NCBI RefSeq assembly: GCF_010093225.1
Contig: NZ_PDWM01000034.1
Location: 1-35,579 of the forward strand
Reading direction: 5' to 3'
DNA length: 35,579 nucleotides
From: Pseudoxanthomonas koreensis
Lineage (GTDB): Bacteria > Pseudomonadota > Gammaproteobacteria > Xanthomonadales > Xanthomonadaceae
Position numbers and translations under genes: made by a program. Of the stretch, positions 6,762 through 15,101 are shown piece after piece; within the stretch, counting starts at the first letter, position 1; each line of letters begins with the position of its first letter. Under the pieces are notes generated by a model that made no database searches, had not been told where the DNA came from, and saw nothing but the letters and a program-made list of their open reading frames with translations.

Positions 6762-8966
6762 ATGCAGACACCGCCCTTCGCCGACGACCTCCCCAGCCGC
6801 AATCCCGGCCTGCTCGAAACGGTCCGGGAAGCCATCCTGTTGCCGCTGTCGGACGCGTTCGCGGCCGAGCTGCAGGGCGTGGGCGCCGGCCTGTTCCAGC
6901 TCGCCGACAAGGCGCCGCCGGCCGCGCAGAAGGACTACCTGGACGCGGTCCAGGAACTGAGGCGTGAACGCGAGTCGCTGGTCGCAGCGTTCCGCGCGCA
7001 CCTGGCCAAGGCCTGGCAGTCGCTGGAGGCCGGCCGGCCGGTTTCGGTCGAGCACACCCTGGCCGGTGGCAGCGACCTGTCCCTGGTCGGCGAGTCGGAA
7101 CTGGAAGTGCGGCTGGCGGTGCGCAACCTGGCCGGTGCGATCCAGCAGCACTGGCGACCGGAACTGATGCGCCTGGACCGCTACCTGGGTTTCATCGCCG
7201 GCGGCCTGCGCATCGGCGTGGACAACAACCCGATCGGGCCCGAACACCTGGGCGTGGCGGTGTACGCCGCGTTCTCCGCCACGCGTCTCCCGCCGCGCGC
7301 GCCGCTGGCCGCGGGGCGGCTGCTCGAGCCAGGCCTGCTCGAGCGGGTCGGCGCGCTGTACGCGACCCTGGACGGCCAGTTGCTGGGGATCGCCCGCCAG
7401 GCCGAGCTGCCGGAGGGGCGCGCGCGCCGCCGCGGCATCCCCGGCCTGCCGGGCGCCCGCGCGGAACGCATGGCCGGGCAGCCGGACTGGGTCACCCGCT
7501 TCTTCAGCAAGTGGCAGGGCGGCGCCCGCAACCTGGCCGCGCGCGACGCGATCGACGTGCACGCCCGCGGCGAGCACGAACTGCTGCCGGCCGAACTGCA
7601 CCGGCTGCTGCACGACGCGCGCACCGACGCGACCGATGCCGATGGCGCGCGCCGCGCGCTCTCGCCGCGCGAACTGGTCTCGGCGCTGTCGCTGCTGCAG
7701 ACCGCGCCGCACGCCGGCTTCGACGACATGGACCATGGCGGCGACCTGCGCGCCGGGCTGCGCCGCGAGGTGCTGGCGCAGGCCTCGCGGCTGGGCGTGG
7801 ATGCCGCGGCGGTGCGCCTGGACCCGGCCGACGCCGACACCCTGGACCTGGTGGCGCTGCTGTTCCAGGCGATGCTGGGCGAGTCGCAACTGCGCCTGGA
7901 CCTGCGCCCGGTGCTGGGCCAGCTGCTGGCGCCGGTGGCCAAGGTCGCGCTGCAGGACCCGCGCCTGTTCGTGCGCGACAGCCATCCGGTGCGGCGCCTG
8001 CTCAACATGCTGGCCGACGCCTGCGACGGCAATCCGGGAGAGACCGCCGCCGAGCTGGCGCTGCTGGCCCAGGGGCAGGCGGTCACCGCACGGGTGGTGC
8101 GCGATTTCGACGAGCACCTGGGCGTGTTCCTGCAGGCCGAATCCGAATTCGGCGCCTACCACGAGCAGTACCGGCGCCGGGTCGAGATCGCCGAGCGCCG
8201 CGCTGCGGAACTGCAGCGCGCCGAGGAGCGCCGCACCGCCGCGCGCGCCTGCGCCGACGAGGCGGTGGCTTCGCGCACCGGCGGCAGGTCGCTGCCGCCG
8301 GTGCTGGAGGGTTTCCTGCGCCGCCCCTGGGCGCAGCACATGGAACGCACCGCCCTGCGCGAAGGCGCCGGCGGCGCGGGCGTGGCAACGGCCATCGCCC
8401 TGGCCGATGGCCTGCTCACCGCCAGCGAGGCTTCGCCGCGCATCGCCGGGCCCTGGCTGGACTCGCACCGGACTGCACTGCAGCGGATCTACGGCGAGGC
8501 CGGGCTCGACCCGGCGACGGCCGAGGCGGCCGCCGGCACCCTGGTCGACGTACTGCGCGGCCAGCGCGCCGCCGACCTGCCGGCGCCGGAACTGCCGCCC
8601 CAGCCGGTTGCGCCGCCGCCTCCCGTCGAAGAGCCGCCTTCACCGCTGCCGGAGGAGGCACCGGAAGAAATCGGCTTCGACATGGACACGGCCGACTACT
8701 TCAAGGCGCTGCCGCTGGGCACCTGGCTGGACTTCGTCGACCGCTTCGGCCAGGTTCAGCCGGGCAAGCTGGCCTGGGTGAGCCCGATCTCCGGGCGGCG
8801 CATGTTCGTCAACCGCCGCGGCTCGCGCTTCTGCGTGGCCTCGCCCGAGCAACTGGCGGCCATGGTCCAGCTCGAGCGCCTGCGCCTGCACCGCGAGGAG
8901 GATGCCTTCCACAGCGCGATGCAGGCGGCGGTCGATTCGCTCGAAACCGGTGCCGTCACGGCCTGA
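6762..8966 (+). CDS. DUF1631 domain protein, copy A
   Basis: 734-aa protein of the DUF1631 family; I know of no established function (some database entries call it thymidine phosphorylase, which nothing in this sequence supports). It is mostly predicted helical and charged. A core around 400-500 contains DPRLFVRDSHPVRRLLNML, followed by a long helical ERRAAELQRAEERR segment, then a proline-rich linker (about 610-635) and a probable beta-rich C-terminal unit (about 652-690) with KLAWVSPISGRRMFVNRRG. ATG 6762 has GAGG a few bases upstream. It is followed after 131 bp by a paralogue with the same architecture. No signal peptide or membrane segment. Confidence 0.85.
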   Translation: MQTPPFADDLPSRNPGLLETVREAILLPLSDAFAAELQGVGAGLFQLADKAPPAAQKDYLDAVQELRRERESLVAAFRAHLAKAWQSLEAGRPVSVEHTLAGGSDLSLVGESELEVRLAVRNLAGAIQQHWRPELMRLDRYLGFIAGGLRIGVDNNPIGPEHLGVAVYAAFSATRLPPRAPLAAGRLLEPGLLERVGALYATLDGQLLGIARQAELPEGRARRRGIPGLPGARAERMAGQPDWVTRFFSKWQGGARNLAARDAIDVHARGEHELLPAELHRLLHDARTDATDADGARRALSPRELVSALSLLQTAPHAGFDDMDHGGDLRAGLRREVLAQASRLGVDAAAVRLDPADADTLDLVALLFQAMLGESQLRLDLRPVLGQLLAPVAKVALQDPRLFVRDSHPVRRLLNMLADACDGNPGETAAELALLAQGQAVTARVVRDFDEHLGVFLQAESEFGAYHEQYRRRVEIAERRAAELQRAEERRTAARACADEAVASRTGGRSLPPVLEGFLRRPWAQHMERTALREGAGGAGVATAIALADGLLTASEASPRIAGPWLDSHRTALQRIYGEAGLDPATAEAAAGTLVDVLRGQRAADLPAPELPPQPVAPPPPVEEPPSPLPEEAPEEIGFDMDTADYFKALPLGTWLDFVDRFGQVQPGKLAWVSPISGRRMFVNRRGSRFCVASPEQLAAMVQLERLRLHREEDAFHSAMQAAVDSLETGAVTA

Positions 8967-9097
8967 AGCCGGATCCCGGGCGTCGAACTGTCTATCCGGT
9001 CACGGTCGCCGCTGGCCGCACTCCGTACGATGGCCGCGTGGCTTTTGGGGGAGCCGCGCCTGTTTTTCCATCGACCGCGAACAGCGGAGTTGCGCGC

Positions 9098-11413
9098 ATG
9101 TCCCCCAGCCAGGCCGATCCCACCCTCGATCCCCGCTTCGCTCCGCTGCTCATCGCACGTGCGCGCGACGCGTTCCTGGGCCCGCTGGCCGATGCCTTCG
9201 CGGCCTCGGTGGCGCGTTACGACGACGTACTTTTCGACCGTGCCGAACGCGCGGGCACCTCGCAACTGCTGTTCCTGGACGGCATGCGCGAACTGCGCCG
9301 CCGCCGCGACGAGATCGCCGCGGGTTTCCGCGCACAGCTGACGCTGGCATGGCGCGCGCTGGAGGCCGGCACGCCGCTGTCGGCGGAGGTCGCGCTGTCC
9401 GGCCAGTCCGGCGGTCTGAGCCTGGTCGGCGAGCACGAACTGGAATCGAGGCTGGCCGCGCGCAACCTGGCCAGCGTGATGCTGCGCGACTGCAAGGCCG
9501 TGCTGTCGCGCCTGGACCGTCGCCTGGGCTGGATCGCCGGCGGCCTGGAACTGGACGCGGACAGCAACCCCGCCAGCCCCGAACACATCGGCGTGGCCGT
9601 GCGCGAGGCCTTCGCTCCCTGCGACCTGGCACCGGAAGTGCGCCTGGTCCTGATCAAGCTGTGCGAGCGCGACCTTGCCGGCACGGTGGCCAAGCTGTAC
9701 GAGGCGCTGGACCTGAGCCTGGTGCGCGAAGGCGTGCTGGCGGGCACGCCGTCCGGCAGCGCGCGCGCGCCGGCGCGGCACGCCCGCACGCCGGAGCGCG
9801 ATGCGCACGGCTGGGCAGACGCGGCCGGCGACGAATATTCCCCGGCCTGGGCCACGCGCTTCATGCAGCGCTGGCAGGAAACCCGCGGCGCGATGCAGCA
9901 GCACGGCGTCGACGTGGCGGGCATGGGCGAGGGGGCCGCCGCGGGCGGGTCCGGCATGCTGCTGGACGCACTGCACCAGATGCTGCAGCACAGCCGCGAA
10001 CTGCGCGGCGGCGCCGAGCAGGCCGCCGGCCAGGTCCAGGCCGCCGCCGCCGGCCAGCGCCCGCTGAGCCAGCGCGAGATGCTGTCGGTGCTGTCGCTGC
10101 TGCAGGCCACACCCAGCGCCAGTCTGAGCGCGGCCATCGGCGACGAGCAGGAGTCGCTGTCGCAGCGGCTCAAGAGCGAGGTCCTGGCCAACGCCAGCCA
10201 GCTCGGCGTCGACCCTTCCAACACCCGCCTGGACGCCAAGGACGAGGACGCGATCGACCTGGTCGGCATGCTGTTCGACGTGCTGCTCGACGAGCGCGAC
10301 CTGGCTGGCCGCCCGCGCGAACTGATCGGCCGCCTGGTGGTGCCGTTCGTCAAGGTGGCGCTGCTGGACCGGCGCATGTTCGTGCAGAAGACCCATCCGG
10401 CGCGGCGCCTGCTCAACGCGCTGGCCGAGGCCTGCGAGGGCAACCAGGGCGAGAGCGCGGCCGAGCGCACCCTGCTGGCCAAGGTCGAGGACGTCACCGG
10501 CCGGCTGGTGGCCGAGTTCAACGAGAATCTGGCCATCTTCATGACCCTGGAGGAAGAGTTCCGCGACTTCCTCGACCAGCACCGCCGCCGCATCGAGGTC
10601 ACCGAGCGCCGCGCCGCCGAGATCCAGCGCGGCCAGGAACGGCTGGAACTGGCGCGCAGCCGCGCCGAATTCGAAGTGCGCCAGCGCCTGCAGGAACGAC
10701 AACTGCCGCAGGCGGTGGCCGATTTCCTGCGCAATCCGTGGCAGCACCCCATCACCCTGGCCCTGCTGCGCGAGGGCGAACTGGGCGACGTGTTCGCCGA
10801 GGCGCTGGAACTGGCCGACGGCGTGCTCGAGGAACTGGGCGAGGCGCAGCGGCACATCGTCGGCAAGCTTTGGCTGCAGAACTGGCAGCCGGGCCTGCGC
10901 CAGGTGTTCGCCAGCGTCGGCCTGCACGGCGATGCGGCGGAAGAGGCGATCGGCGCCCTGCACGACACCCTGCAGGCGGTGGCCGACGCGCGCCCGGAAC
11001 TGGAGAAGCCGCTGCCGGAACTGCCCGCGGTGGCACTGCCGCAGCCGGCCGCGCCGGTCGACCGCGGCGCGATCGAACTGGTCGCCGGCACCGACACCCT
11101 GGACTTCGACAACGCCGACGCCGGGCGCTTCCGCGCGCTGCCGGTGGGCACCTGGCTGGACTTCATCGACCGGGAGGGCCGCGTGCAGGCGGGCAAGCGG
11201 TCGTGGGGCAGCCCGATCTCCTCGCGCCTGCTGTTCGTCAACCGCCGCGGCGTACGCTTCTGCGTGGCCTCGCCGGAGGAACTGGCGGTGATGGTGCGCC
11301 TGGGCCGCCTGCGCACGCACGTGGAGGACGACGGTGCGTTCGACAGCGCGATGCAGGGCGTGATCGAGCGCCTGGACGTGGCGGCGCCGGCACAGGCGGC
11401 GACGCTGCACTGA
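9098..11413 (+). CDS. DUF1631 domain protein, copy B
   Basis: 771-aa paralogue of the preceding gene. Collinear blocks include LSLVGEHELESRLAARNLAS, RRLGWIAGGLELDADSNPAS, DRRMFVQKTHPARRLLNAL and, at about 683-721, a C-terminal GTWLDFIDREG...LLFVNRRGVRF unit. The middle linker (about 220-310) differs strongly and is Gly/Ala/Gln rich. In the C-terminal unit copy A has KLAWVSPIS and this copy has KRSWGSPIS, so the two may no longer bind the same partner. ATG 9098 is preceded by GGAG. A strong intrinsic terminator follows the stop. Function unknown. Confidence 0.85.
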   Translation: MSPSQADPTLDPRFAPLLIARARDAFLGPLADAFAASVARYDDVLFDRAERAGTSQLLFLDGMRELRRRRDEIAAGFRAQLTLAWRALEAGTPLSAEVALSGQSGGLSLVGEHELESRLAARNLASVMLRDCKAVLSRLDRRLGWIAGGLELDADSNPASPEHIGVAVREAFAPCDLAPEVRLVLIKLCERDLAGTVAKLYEALDLSLVREGVLAGTPSGSARAPARHARTPERDAHGWADAAGDEYSPAWATRFMQRWQETRGAMQQHGVDVAGMGEGAAAGGSGMLLDALHQMLQHSRELRGGAEQAAGQVQAAAAGQRPLSQREMLSVLSLLQATPSASLSAAIGDEQESLSQRLKSEVLANASQLGVDPSNTRLDAKDEDAIDLVGMLFDVLLDERDLAGRPRELIGRLVVPFVKVALLDRRMFVQKTHPARRLLNALAEACEGNQGESAAERTLLAKVEDVTGRLVAEFNENLAIFMTLEEEFRDFLDQHRRRIEVTERRAAEIQRGQERLELARSRAEFEVRQRLQERQLPQAVADFLRNPWQHPITLALLREGELGDVFAEALELADGVLEELGEAQRHIVGKLWLQNWQPGLRQVFASVGLHGDAAEEAIGALHDTLQAVADARPELEKPLPELPAVALPQPAAPVDRGAIELVAGTDTLDFDNADAGRFRALPVGTWLDFIDREGRVQAGKRSWGSPISSRLLFVNRRGVRFCVASPEELAVMVRLGRLRTHVEDDGAFDSAMQGVIERLDVAAPAQAATLH

Positions 11414-11440
11414 GACAAGCACACCGGGGGATCCGGGCAG

Positions 11441-11470
11441 GGCCGCGACGGCGACGTCGCGGCCTTTTTT
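11441..11470 (+). terminator. Intrinsic terminator after the DUF1631 pair
   Basis: A 9-bp stem GGCCGCGAC / GTCGCGGCC (11441-11449, 11456-11464) with a 6-base loop is followed at once by six Ts (11465-11470). It starts 28 bases after the stop codon and is the clearest Rho-independent terminator in the window. Confidence 0.9.
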
Positions 11471-11548
11471 GTGCGCGCGAGGGAGGCCGGGGACACTCTT
11501 GCGCTCGAGAGCAAAAGCGTCGGCCCCGGACGGGGCCGCCGGTCTGCC

Positions 11549-11631
11549 GCACTGGGGGTCGTCGCTCACGTCGGCGTCCCTGCCTCAGTTCGCGAGCGCG
11601 GCACATCCCTGTGCCGCTCGACCCCCAATGC
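11549..11631. repeat. Inverted repeat enclosing two hairpins
   Basis: Outer arms at 11549-11561 and 11619-11631 pair over 13 bases with one mismatch (GCACTGGGGGTCG / CGACCCCCAATGC). Inside are a 7-bp hairpin with one mismatch (11564-11570 / 11591-11597) and a perfect 7-bp hairpin (11598-11604 / 11611-11617). Same plan as the element at 11758-11863. Confidence 0.6.
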
Positions 11632-11757
11632 GACAGAACGACGTCCTGTCGCGGCGTTGCGGTCATGGCTTCTTTCGTTCCAGCCACGTCGGCCCTGTAG
11701 AGCGGTGCCTCGACCTCAGCGGCAATAGAAGCCACGACCCGGAAGATCGCGAAAGGA

Positions 11758-11863
11758 CGCCGTACCTTGGGTATATGGCCCAAGTGGCACATGGATGTGC
11801 CACGGCCCTTCGTAAAGACAGGATGTCGTCCCGAAGGGTGGGCCATATACCCAAGGTACGGCG
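11758..11863. repeat. Three-way-junction palindrome
   Basis: Perfect 25-bp outer arms (11758-11782 and 11839-11863) enclose two further hairpins: 11784-11803 (9-bp arms GTGGCACAT / ATGTGCCAC) and 11806-11838 (CCCTTCG / CGAAGGG, with an inner GACA-GGA-TGTC). Only three bases at the junction are unpaired. On the minus strand the first hairpin has the CATCCATG apex also found after the two tRNA units. It could be a structured RNA, a DNA cruciform or a mobile palindrome. Confidence 0.75.
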
Positions 11864-11904
11864 GCCCCCGCCGGAGCCGACGCTCCTGCTTTCCGGCTTC
11901 CCGC

Positions 11905-11978
11905 TTCCGGATTCCGGATTCCGGCTTCAGCCTCCACCCTCCAGCCTTCTAGCCTTCCAGCCTTCCAGCCTTCCAGCC
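11905..11978. repeat. Short tandem repeats TTCCGGA and AGCCTTCC
   Basis: Almost three copies of TTCCGGA at 11905-11924 and about 4.5 copies of AGCCTTCC at 11943-11978, the first with one mismatch. The strand is pyrimidine rich. Possible slippage locus. Confidence 0.75.
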
Positions 11979-12108
11979 ACCCGCAGCCGGAAGTAGTGAT
12001 CTTTCCAGCTGCCCGCAACACCCGCTACGGATGAAACCATCGCCCGCCCCGCGTGGGGACGCCGCGTTTTGCTAGCATCGTCGGAGGTACAGCGCAGTCG
12101 GGGGAAGC

Positions 12109-13221
12109 ATGGCGGTGGAAGTGCTGGTGCTGAAGGAAGTCGCCGCGGGCGAGAAGCGCGTCGCGGCCACGCCGGAAACGGTGAAGAAGCTGCTCGCTAC
12201 CGGCGTGCAGGTGCGGGTCGAAGCGGGCGCAGGCCTGGGCGCCGGCATCACCGACGCCGCCTTCCTCGCCGCCGGCGCACAACTGGCCGATGCAGGCGCC
12301 CGCGCCACCGCCGACCTGGTGCTGTGCGTGCAGCCGCCGCCGGCCGACGCGATCGCCGGGCTGAAGCAGGGTGCCACCCTGGTCGGCGTGCTCCATCCGC
12401 AGGCAGACGAAGCCCGCGCCGCCGCGCTGCAGGCCCGCGGCATCCGCGCCTTCCCGCTTGAACGCCTGCCGCGCACCACCCGCGCCCAGGCCATGGACGT
12501 GCTCAGCTCCCAGGCCGGCATGGCCGGCTACAAGGCCGTGCTGATCGCCGCGCAGCTGGCGCCGCGCTTCTTCCCGATGCTGACTACCGCCGCCGGCACC
12601 ATCCGCCCGTCGAAGGTGCTGATCGTCGGTGCCGGCGTGGCCGGCCTGCAGGCGATCGCCACCGCGCGCCGGCTCGGCGCGCAGGTGGAGGGCTTCGACG
12701 TGCGCCCGGAGACGCGTGAGCAGATCGAATCGTTGGGCGGCAAGTTCCTCGACCTTGGCGTGAGCGCAGCGGGCGAGGGCGGCTATGCGCGCCAGCTCAC
12801 CGACGAAGAACGCGCCGAACAGCAGCGCCGCCTGGCCGACCACCTCAAGGGGATCGACGTGGTGGTCTGCACCGCTGCCGTTCCCGGCCGCCCGGCGCCG
12901 AAGATCGTCACCGCCGCGATGGTGGAGGGCATGAAGCCGGGCAGCGTGATCGTCGACCTGGCCGCCGAGACCGGCGGCAACTGCGAAGCCACGCGCCCGG
13001 GCGAAACCGTCGAGACCGGCGGCGTCACCGTAGCCGGTCCGCTCGACCTGGCCAGCATGGGCGCGGTGCACGCCAGCGAGATGTACGCGCGCAACGTCTA
13101 CAACTTCGTCGCCCTGTTCCTGAAGAAGGACGAAGGCCTGGCCTTCGACTGGAACGACGAACTGCTGGCGAAAACCGCCTGGCCGGCGCCGCCGGCCGCC
13201 GCGCAGCCGCCAGCCGCCTGA
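12109..13221 (+). CDS. pntAA: NAD(P) transhydrogenase subunit alpha part 1
   Basis: Soluble NAD(H)-binding domain I of the proton-translocating transhydrogenase, which makes NADPH from NADH using the proton gradient. The 370 aa have the alanine dehydrogenase/PntA fold: VLKEVAAGEKRVAATPETV at the start, the RQD-loop-like SSQAGMAGYKAV region, the dinucleotide-binding VLIVGAGVAGLQAIATARRLGA (about 172-193) and the conserved PGSVIVDLAAETGGNCE. The polypeptide stops before the membrane helices, as in organisms with a two-part alpha subunit. ATG 12109 follows GGGGAAG. The partner genes pntAB-pntB are 1.9 kb downstream, beyond three genes on the opposite strand. Confidence 0.95.
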   Translation: MAVEVLVLKEVAAGEKRVAATPETVKKLLATGVQVRVEAGAGLGAGITDAAFLAAGAQLADAGARATADLVLCVQPPPADAIAGLKQGATLVGVLHPQADEARAAALQARGIRAFPLERLPRTTRAQAMDVLSSQAGMAGYKAVLIAAQLAPRFFPMLTTAAGTIRPSKVLIVGAGVAGLQAIATARRLGAQVEGFDVRPETREQIESLGGKFLDLGVSAAGEGGYARQLTDEERAEQQRRLADHLKGIDVVVCTAAVPGRPAPKIVTAAMVEGMKPGSVIVDLAAETGGNCEATRPGETVETGGVTVAGPLDLASMGAVHASEMYARNVYNFVALFLKKDEGLAFDWNDELLAKTAWPAPPAAAQPPAA

Positions 13222-13249
13222 CCCGGAAGCGCCACCCCCGCCGCCCTTC

Positions 13250-13388
13250 CCTGTAGGAGCCCACTTCAGGGGGCGACCCGATTCCCATTTGGTGGCGCGA
13301 CATTCAACGCGACCTCCCGTAACGCTCGCGTTCACCGCGTCTGCGGCCAGGCGTCTTCGGGTCGCCCCCTGAAGTGGGCTCCTACAGG
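13250..13388. repeat. 31-bp perfect inverted repeat (CTGTAGGAG element)
   Basis: Perfect 31-bp arms at 13250-13280 and 13358-13388 flank 77 bases. Each arm reads inward from CCTGTAGGAGCCCACTTCAG. The spacer holds a smaller hairpin, AACGCGA (13306-13312) with TCGCGTT (13326-13332). It fills the gap between the convergent pntAA and DUF3106 genes and could terminate both. Confidence 0.85.
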
Positions 13389-13440
13389 AAGCCGCAGAAA
13401 GGTGGCGCCGCAAACGCTCCCTGCCACCCGCCCGGCGCGC

Positions 13441-13896
13441 TCACGGCCGCGCCTGTACCGGGTGCTCCTTCAGCCACTGCTGCCGCTGCTCCGGGGTCAT
13501 CTTCTCCCAGCGCCCGCGGAACTCCCTGCGCTGCTCCGGGCTCATGCCGCGCGTCTGTTCGAAGATCGCGCGTGCCTGCTCGCGCTGCTCGGGGCTGAGC
13601 TGCTCGAAGCGGTGCATGCCGCGGCGCGCGCGTTCGCGCTCTTCCGGCGGCATCGACTTCCAGTGGCGCGCGTGGTCCAGCATCCGCGCGCGCTCCTGCG
13701 GCGCGGCGTTCCAGCGGTCACGCAGTGGTGCGATGAGGGTCTCGCGCTGTTCAGGGGTGAGCTGCTCCCAGGCCGGCAGCGGCGCGGCCGTCGCCGCGGC
13801 GGGCGCTGCCGCCTTCGGTGGAGGCGTGGCCTGGGCCAGGGAGGTGGCGGGCAGGGCCAGGGCGAGCAGGCAGGTGGCGATGCGGAGGGTGTTCAT
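13441..13896 (-). CDS. DUF3106 domain protein, exported
   Basis: 151 aa with a signal peptide (about 1-22, ending SLAQA) and a mature part built of repeated motifs such as LTPEQRE, LSPEQREQ, MSPEQRREF and MTPEQRQQW, typical of DUF3106. The repeats resemble the helical LTPEQR repeats of periplasmic Spy/CpxP-like proteins, so a periplasmic stress role is possible but not shown. ATG 13896 lies 4 bases after the preceding gene's stop, with GGAG upstream. Last gene of a sigma factor / membrane protein / DUF3106 operon. Confidence 0.82.
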   Translation of the reverse strand: MNTLRIATCLLALALPATSLAQATPPPKAAAPAAATAAPLPAWEQLTPEQRETLIAPLRDRWNAAPQERARMLDHARHWKSMPPEERERARRGMHRFEQLSPEQREQARAIFEQTRGMSPEQRREFRGRWEKMTPEQRQQWLKEHPVQARP

Positions 13897-13900
13897 GGGA

Positions 13901-14323
13901 TCACTCCATGGCCAGGGCGTTGGCGTCGACCGAATCCAGCCAGACGTAGAAACCGGGGTCTTCCTGCAGCGGGCCGGTGAGATCGGCGCCGGCGGCCGCG
14001 GCAAAGGCGGCGTCCGCACCCGCATCGGCGGCGCCCGGACCGGCCGGGACCGAGGCGGTCATGGGCGCAGGAGTGCCCGGTGCCGGTGCGGACGTGGGCA
14101 GGCCGGGGCCGAGCACGACGGCCAGGCCCAGCGCCGCGGCCACCGCGCCGCCGGCCAGCCACGTCGCCAGCGCCGGCCGCCGCGGCCGTGCATCCGCGGC
14201 GGCGGCCTCGCGGCGCGCCTCGCGCAGCCGCGCCAGGGTGCGCGGGGAAGTGGGCGCGAGCGCGGCGGCATGCAGCTGCCGGGCGTTGCGGTCGCGCGGA
14301 TCGATGTCGGGTGCGGTCGTCAC
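13901..14323 (-). CDS. Putative anti-sigma-like single-pass membrane protein
   Basis: 140 aa with one predicted membrane helix (about 51-74, LATWLAGGAVAAALGLAVVL), a basic N-terminal cytoplasmic part of about 50 residues and an Ala/Pro/Gly-rich outer part ending in DPGFYVWLDSVDANALAME. A GTG start at 14323 overlaps the sigma factor stop (GTGA). Its position directly after a sigma factor gene, its topology and the following DUF3106 gene suggest an anti-sigma factor or a DUF3619-type protein; no zinc-binding HxxxCxxC motif is seen. The role is inferred from context only. Confidence 0.65.
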   Translation of the reverse strand: MTTAPDIDPRDRNARQLHAAALAPTSPRTLARLREARREAAAADARPRRPALATWLAGGAVAAALGLAVVLGPGLPTSAPAPGTPAPMTASVPAGPGAADAGADAAFAAAAGADLTGPLQEDPGFYVWLDSVDANALAME

Positions 14324-14889
14324 AGGACGTCCTCCAGTTGCAAATGCAGGGCCTGCCGCGCGCGCGACAGGTGGGTCTTCACCGAGCCTTCCGAACAGCC
14401 CATCGCGCGCGCGGTGGTGGCCACGTCCAGCTCTTCCAGCACGCGAAGGGTGAACGCCTCGCGCTGCCGCGCCGGCAGCGCGCGGATCGCCTCCACCAGG
14501 CGCGGGTAGGCCTCGCGCTGCTCGTGCGCCTGCGCCGGCCCGGCACCCGGGTCGGCCCAGTCGATGCTGGCGTCCTCCGGCACCGTGCTGTCGCCGGCCG
14601 GCCGCAGCCACGTCAGGCGGAAGCGCGCGCGCCGCTGCAGGTCGATGATGCGCCGGCGCAGGATGCTCCAGAACAGCGGCGTCCATTCCGCCGCCGGGCG
14701 CCCGCGGTAGGCGAGCATCTTCATCATCGCGTCCTGCACCGCGTCCAGCGCTTCCTCGCGGTGGCGCAGGCCGGACTCGGCGAAGCGGAACGCGCGCGGG
14801 CCGACCTCGGCCAGGAACGCGTCGAGCGACGCCCAGGCGGGCGTCGCCTGCGCTTCCCGGGAGGGGTCGAAGGGCGTGGTCACCAGCAC
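14320..14889 (-). CDS. RNA polymerase ECF-type sigma factor
   Basis: 189 aa with region 2 at about 30-95 (DAVQDAMMKMLAYRG, FWSILRRRIIDLQRRAR) and region 4 at about 135-185 (LPARQREAFTLRVLEELDVA, then the helix-turn-helix ARAMGCSEGSVKTHLSRAR). Directs RNA polymerase to a small regulon, commonly including its own operon. The start is uncertain: GTG 14889 and GTG 14883 are both possible and neither has a clear ribosome-binding site. First gene of a three-gene minus-strand operon lying between pntAA and pntAB. Confidence 0.88.
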   Translation of the reverse strand: MLVTTPFDPSREAQATPAWASLDAFLAEVGPRAFRFAESGLRHREEALDAVQDAMMKMLAYRGRPAAEWTPLFWSILRRRIIDLQRRARFRLTWLRPAGDSTVPEDASIDWADPGAGPAQAHEQREAYPRLVEAIRALPARQREAFTLRVLEELDVATTARAMGCSEGSVKTHLSRARQALHLQLEDVL

Positions 14890-15101
14890 AGCTTAGCCGC
14901 GCCGGTGCCGCTGCCGCGCAGGCGGGCCGGGACGGCGCGCCGGCGGTGCCGGTTCGGGGGAGCGATGCCGCATGGACGACCTCCGTGACGGGTGTACGCC
15001 ACCGGAAACGCATGCATGTGCAACTGGTTGACCCGGCTGTGTTCCGTTCATGCTGCGGTTATCATCGCTGCGGGGCACCGGGCCCGGGGAGCAAGGCGGT
15101 A

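Larger units (their letters stand above)
11471..12108. other. Gene-free repeat-rich intergenic region
   Basis: About 640 bases with no credible gene. It contains several nested inverted repeats (listed separately), a CCTGTAGAGCGG copy of the dispersed element at 11694-11705, short tandem repeats at 11905-11978, and the leader of pntAA. Open frames crossing it on the minus strand have low-complexity Arg/Pro-rich translations and run into the DUF1631 gene antisense. Confidence 0.8.

Noticed and set aside
8756-11569. Very long minus-strand open frame of more than 900 codons opposite the second DUF1631 gene
   Set aside because: Its translation is a Gln/Arg/His/Ala-rich low-complexity shadow, as expected antisense to a GC-rich gene; no start or domain supports it.
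11238-11846. Minus-strand frame across the repeat-rich gap that might encode a small protein
   Set aside because: Composition is Arg/Pro rich, it overlaps DUF1631 copy B antisense, and it passes through the inverted repeats.
15028-15065. TTGACC and TATCAT as a promoter for pntAB
   Set aside because: The spacing is 26 bases, too long for sigma70; one of the boxes may be real but I cannot pair them.
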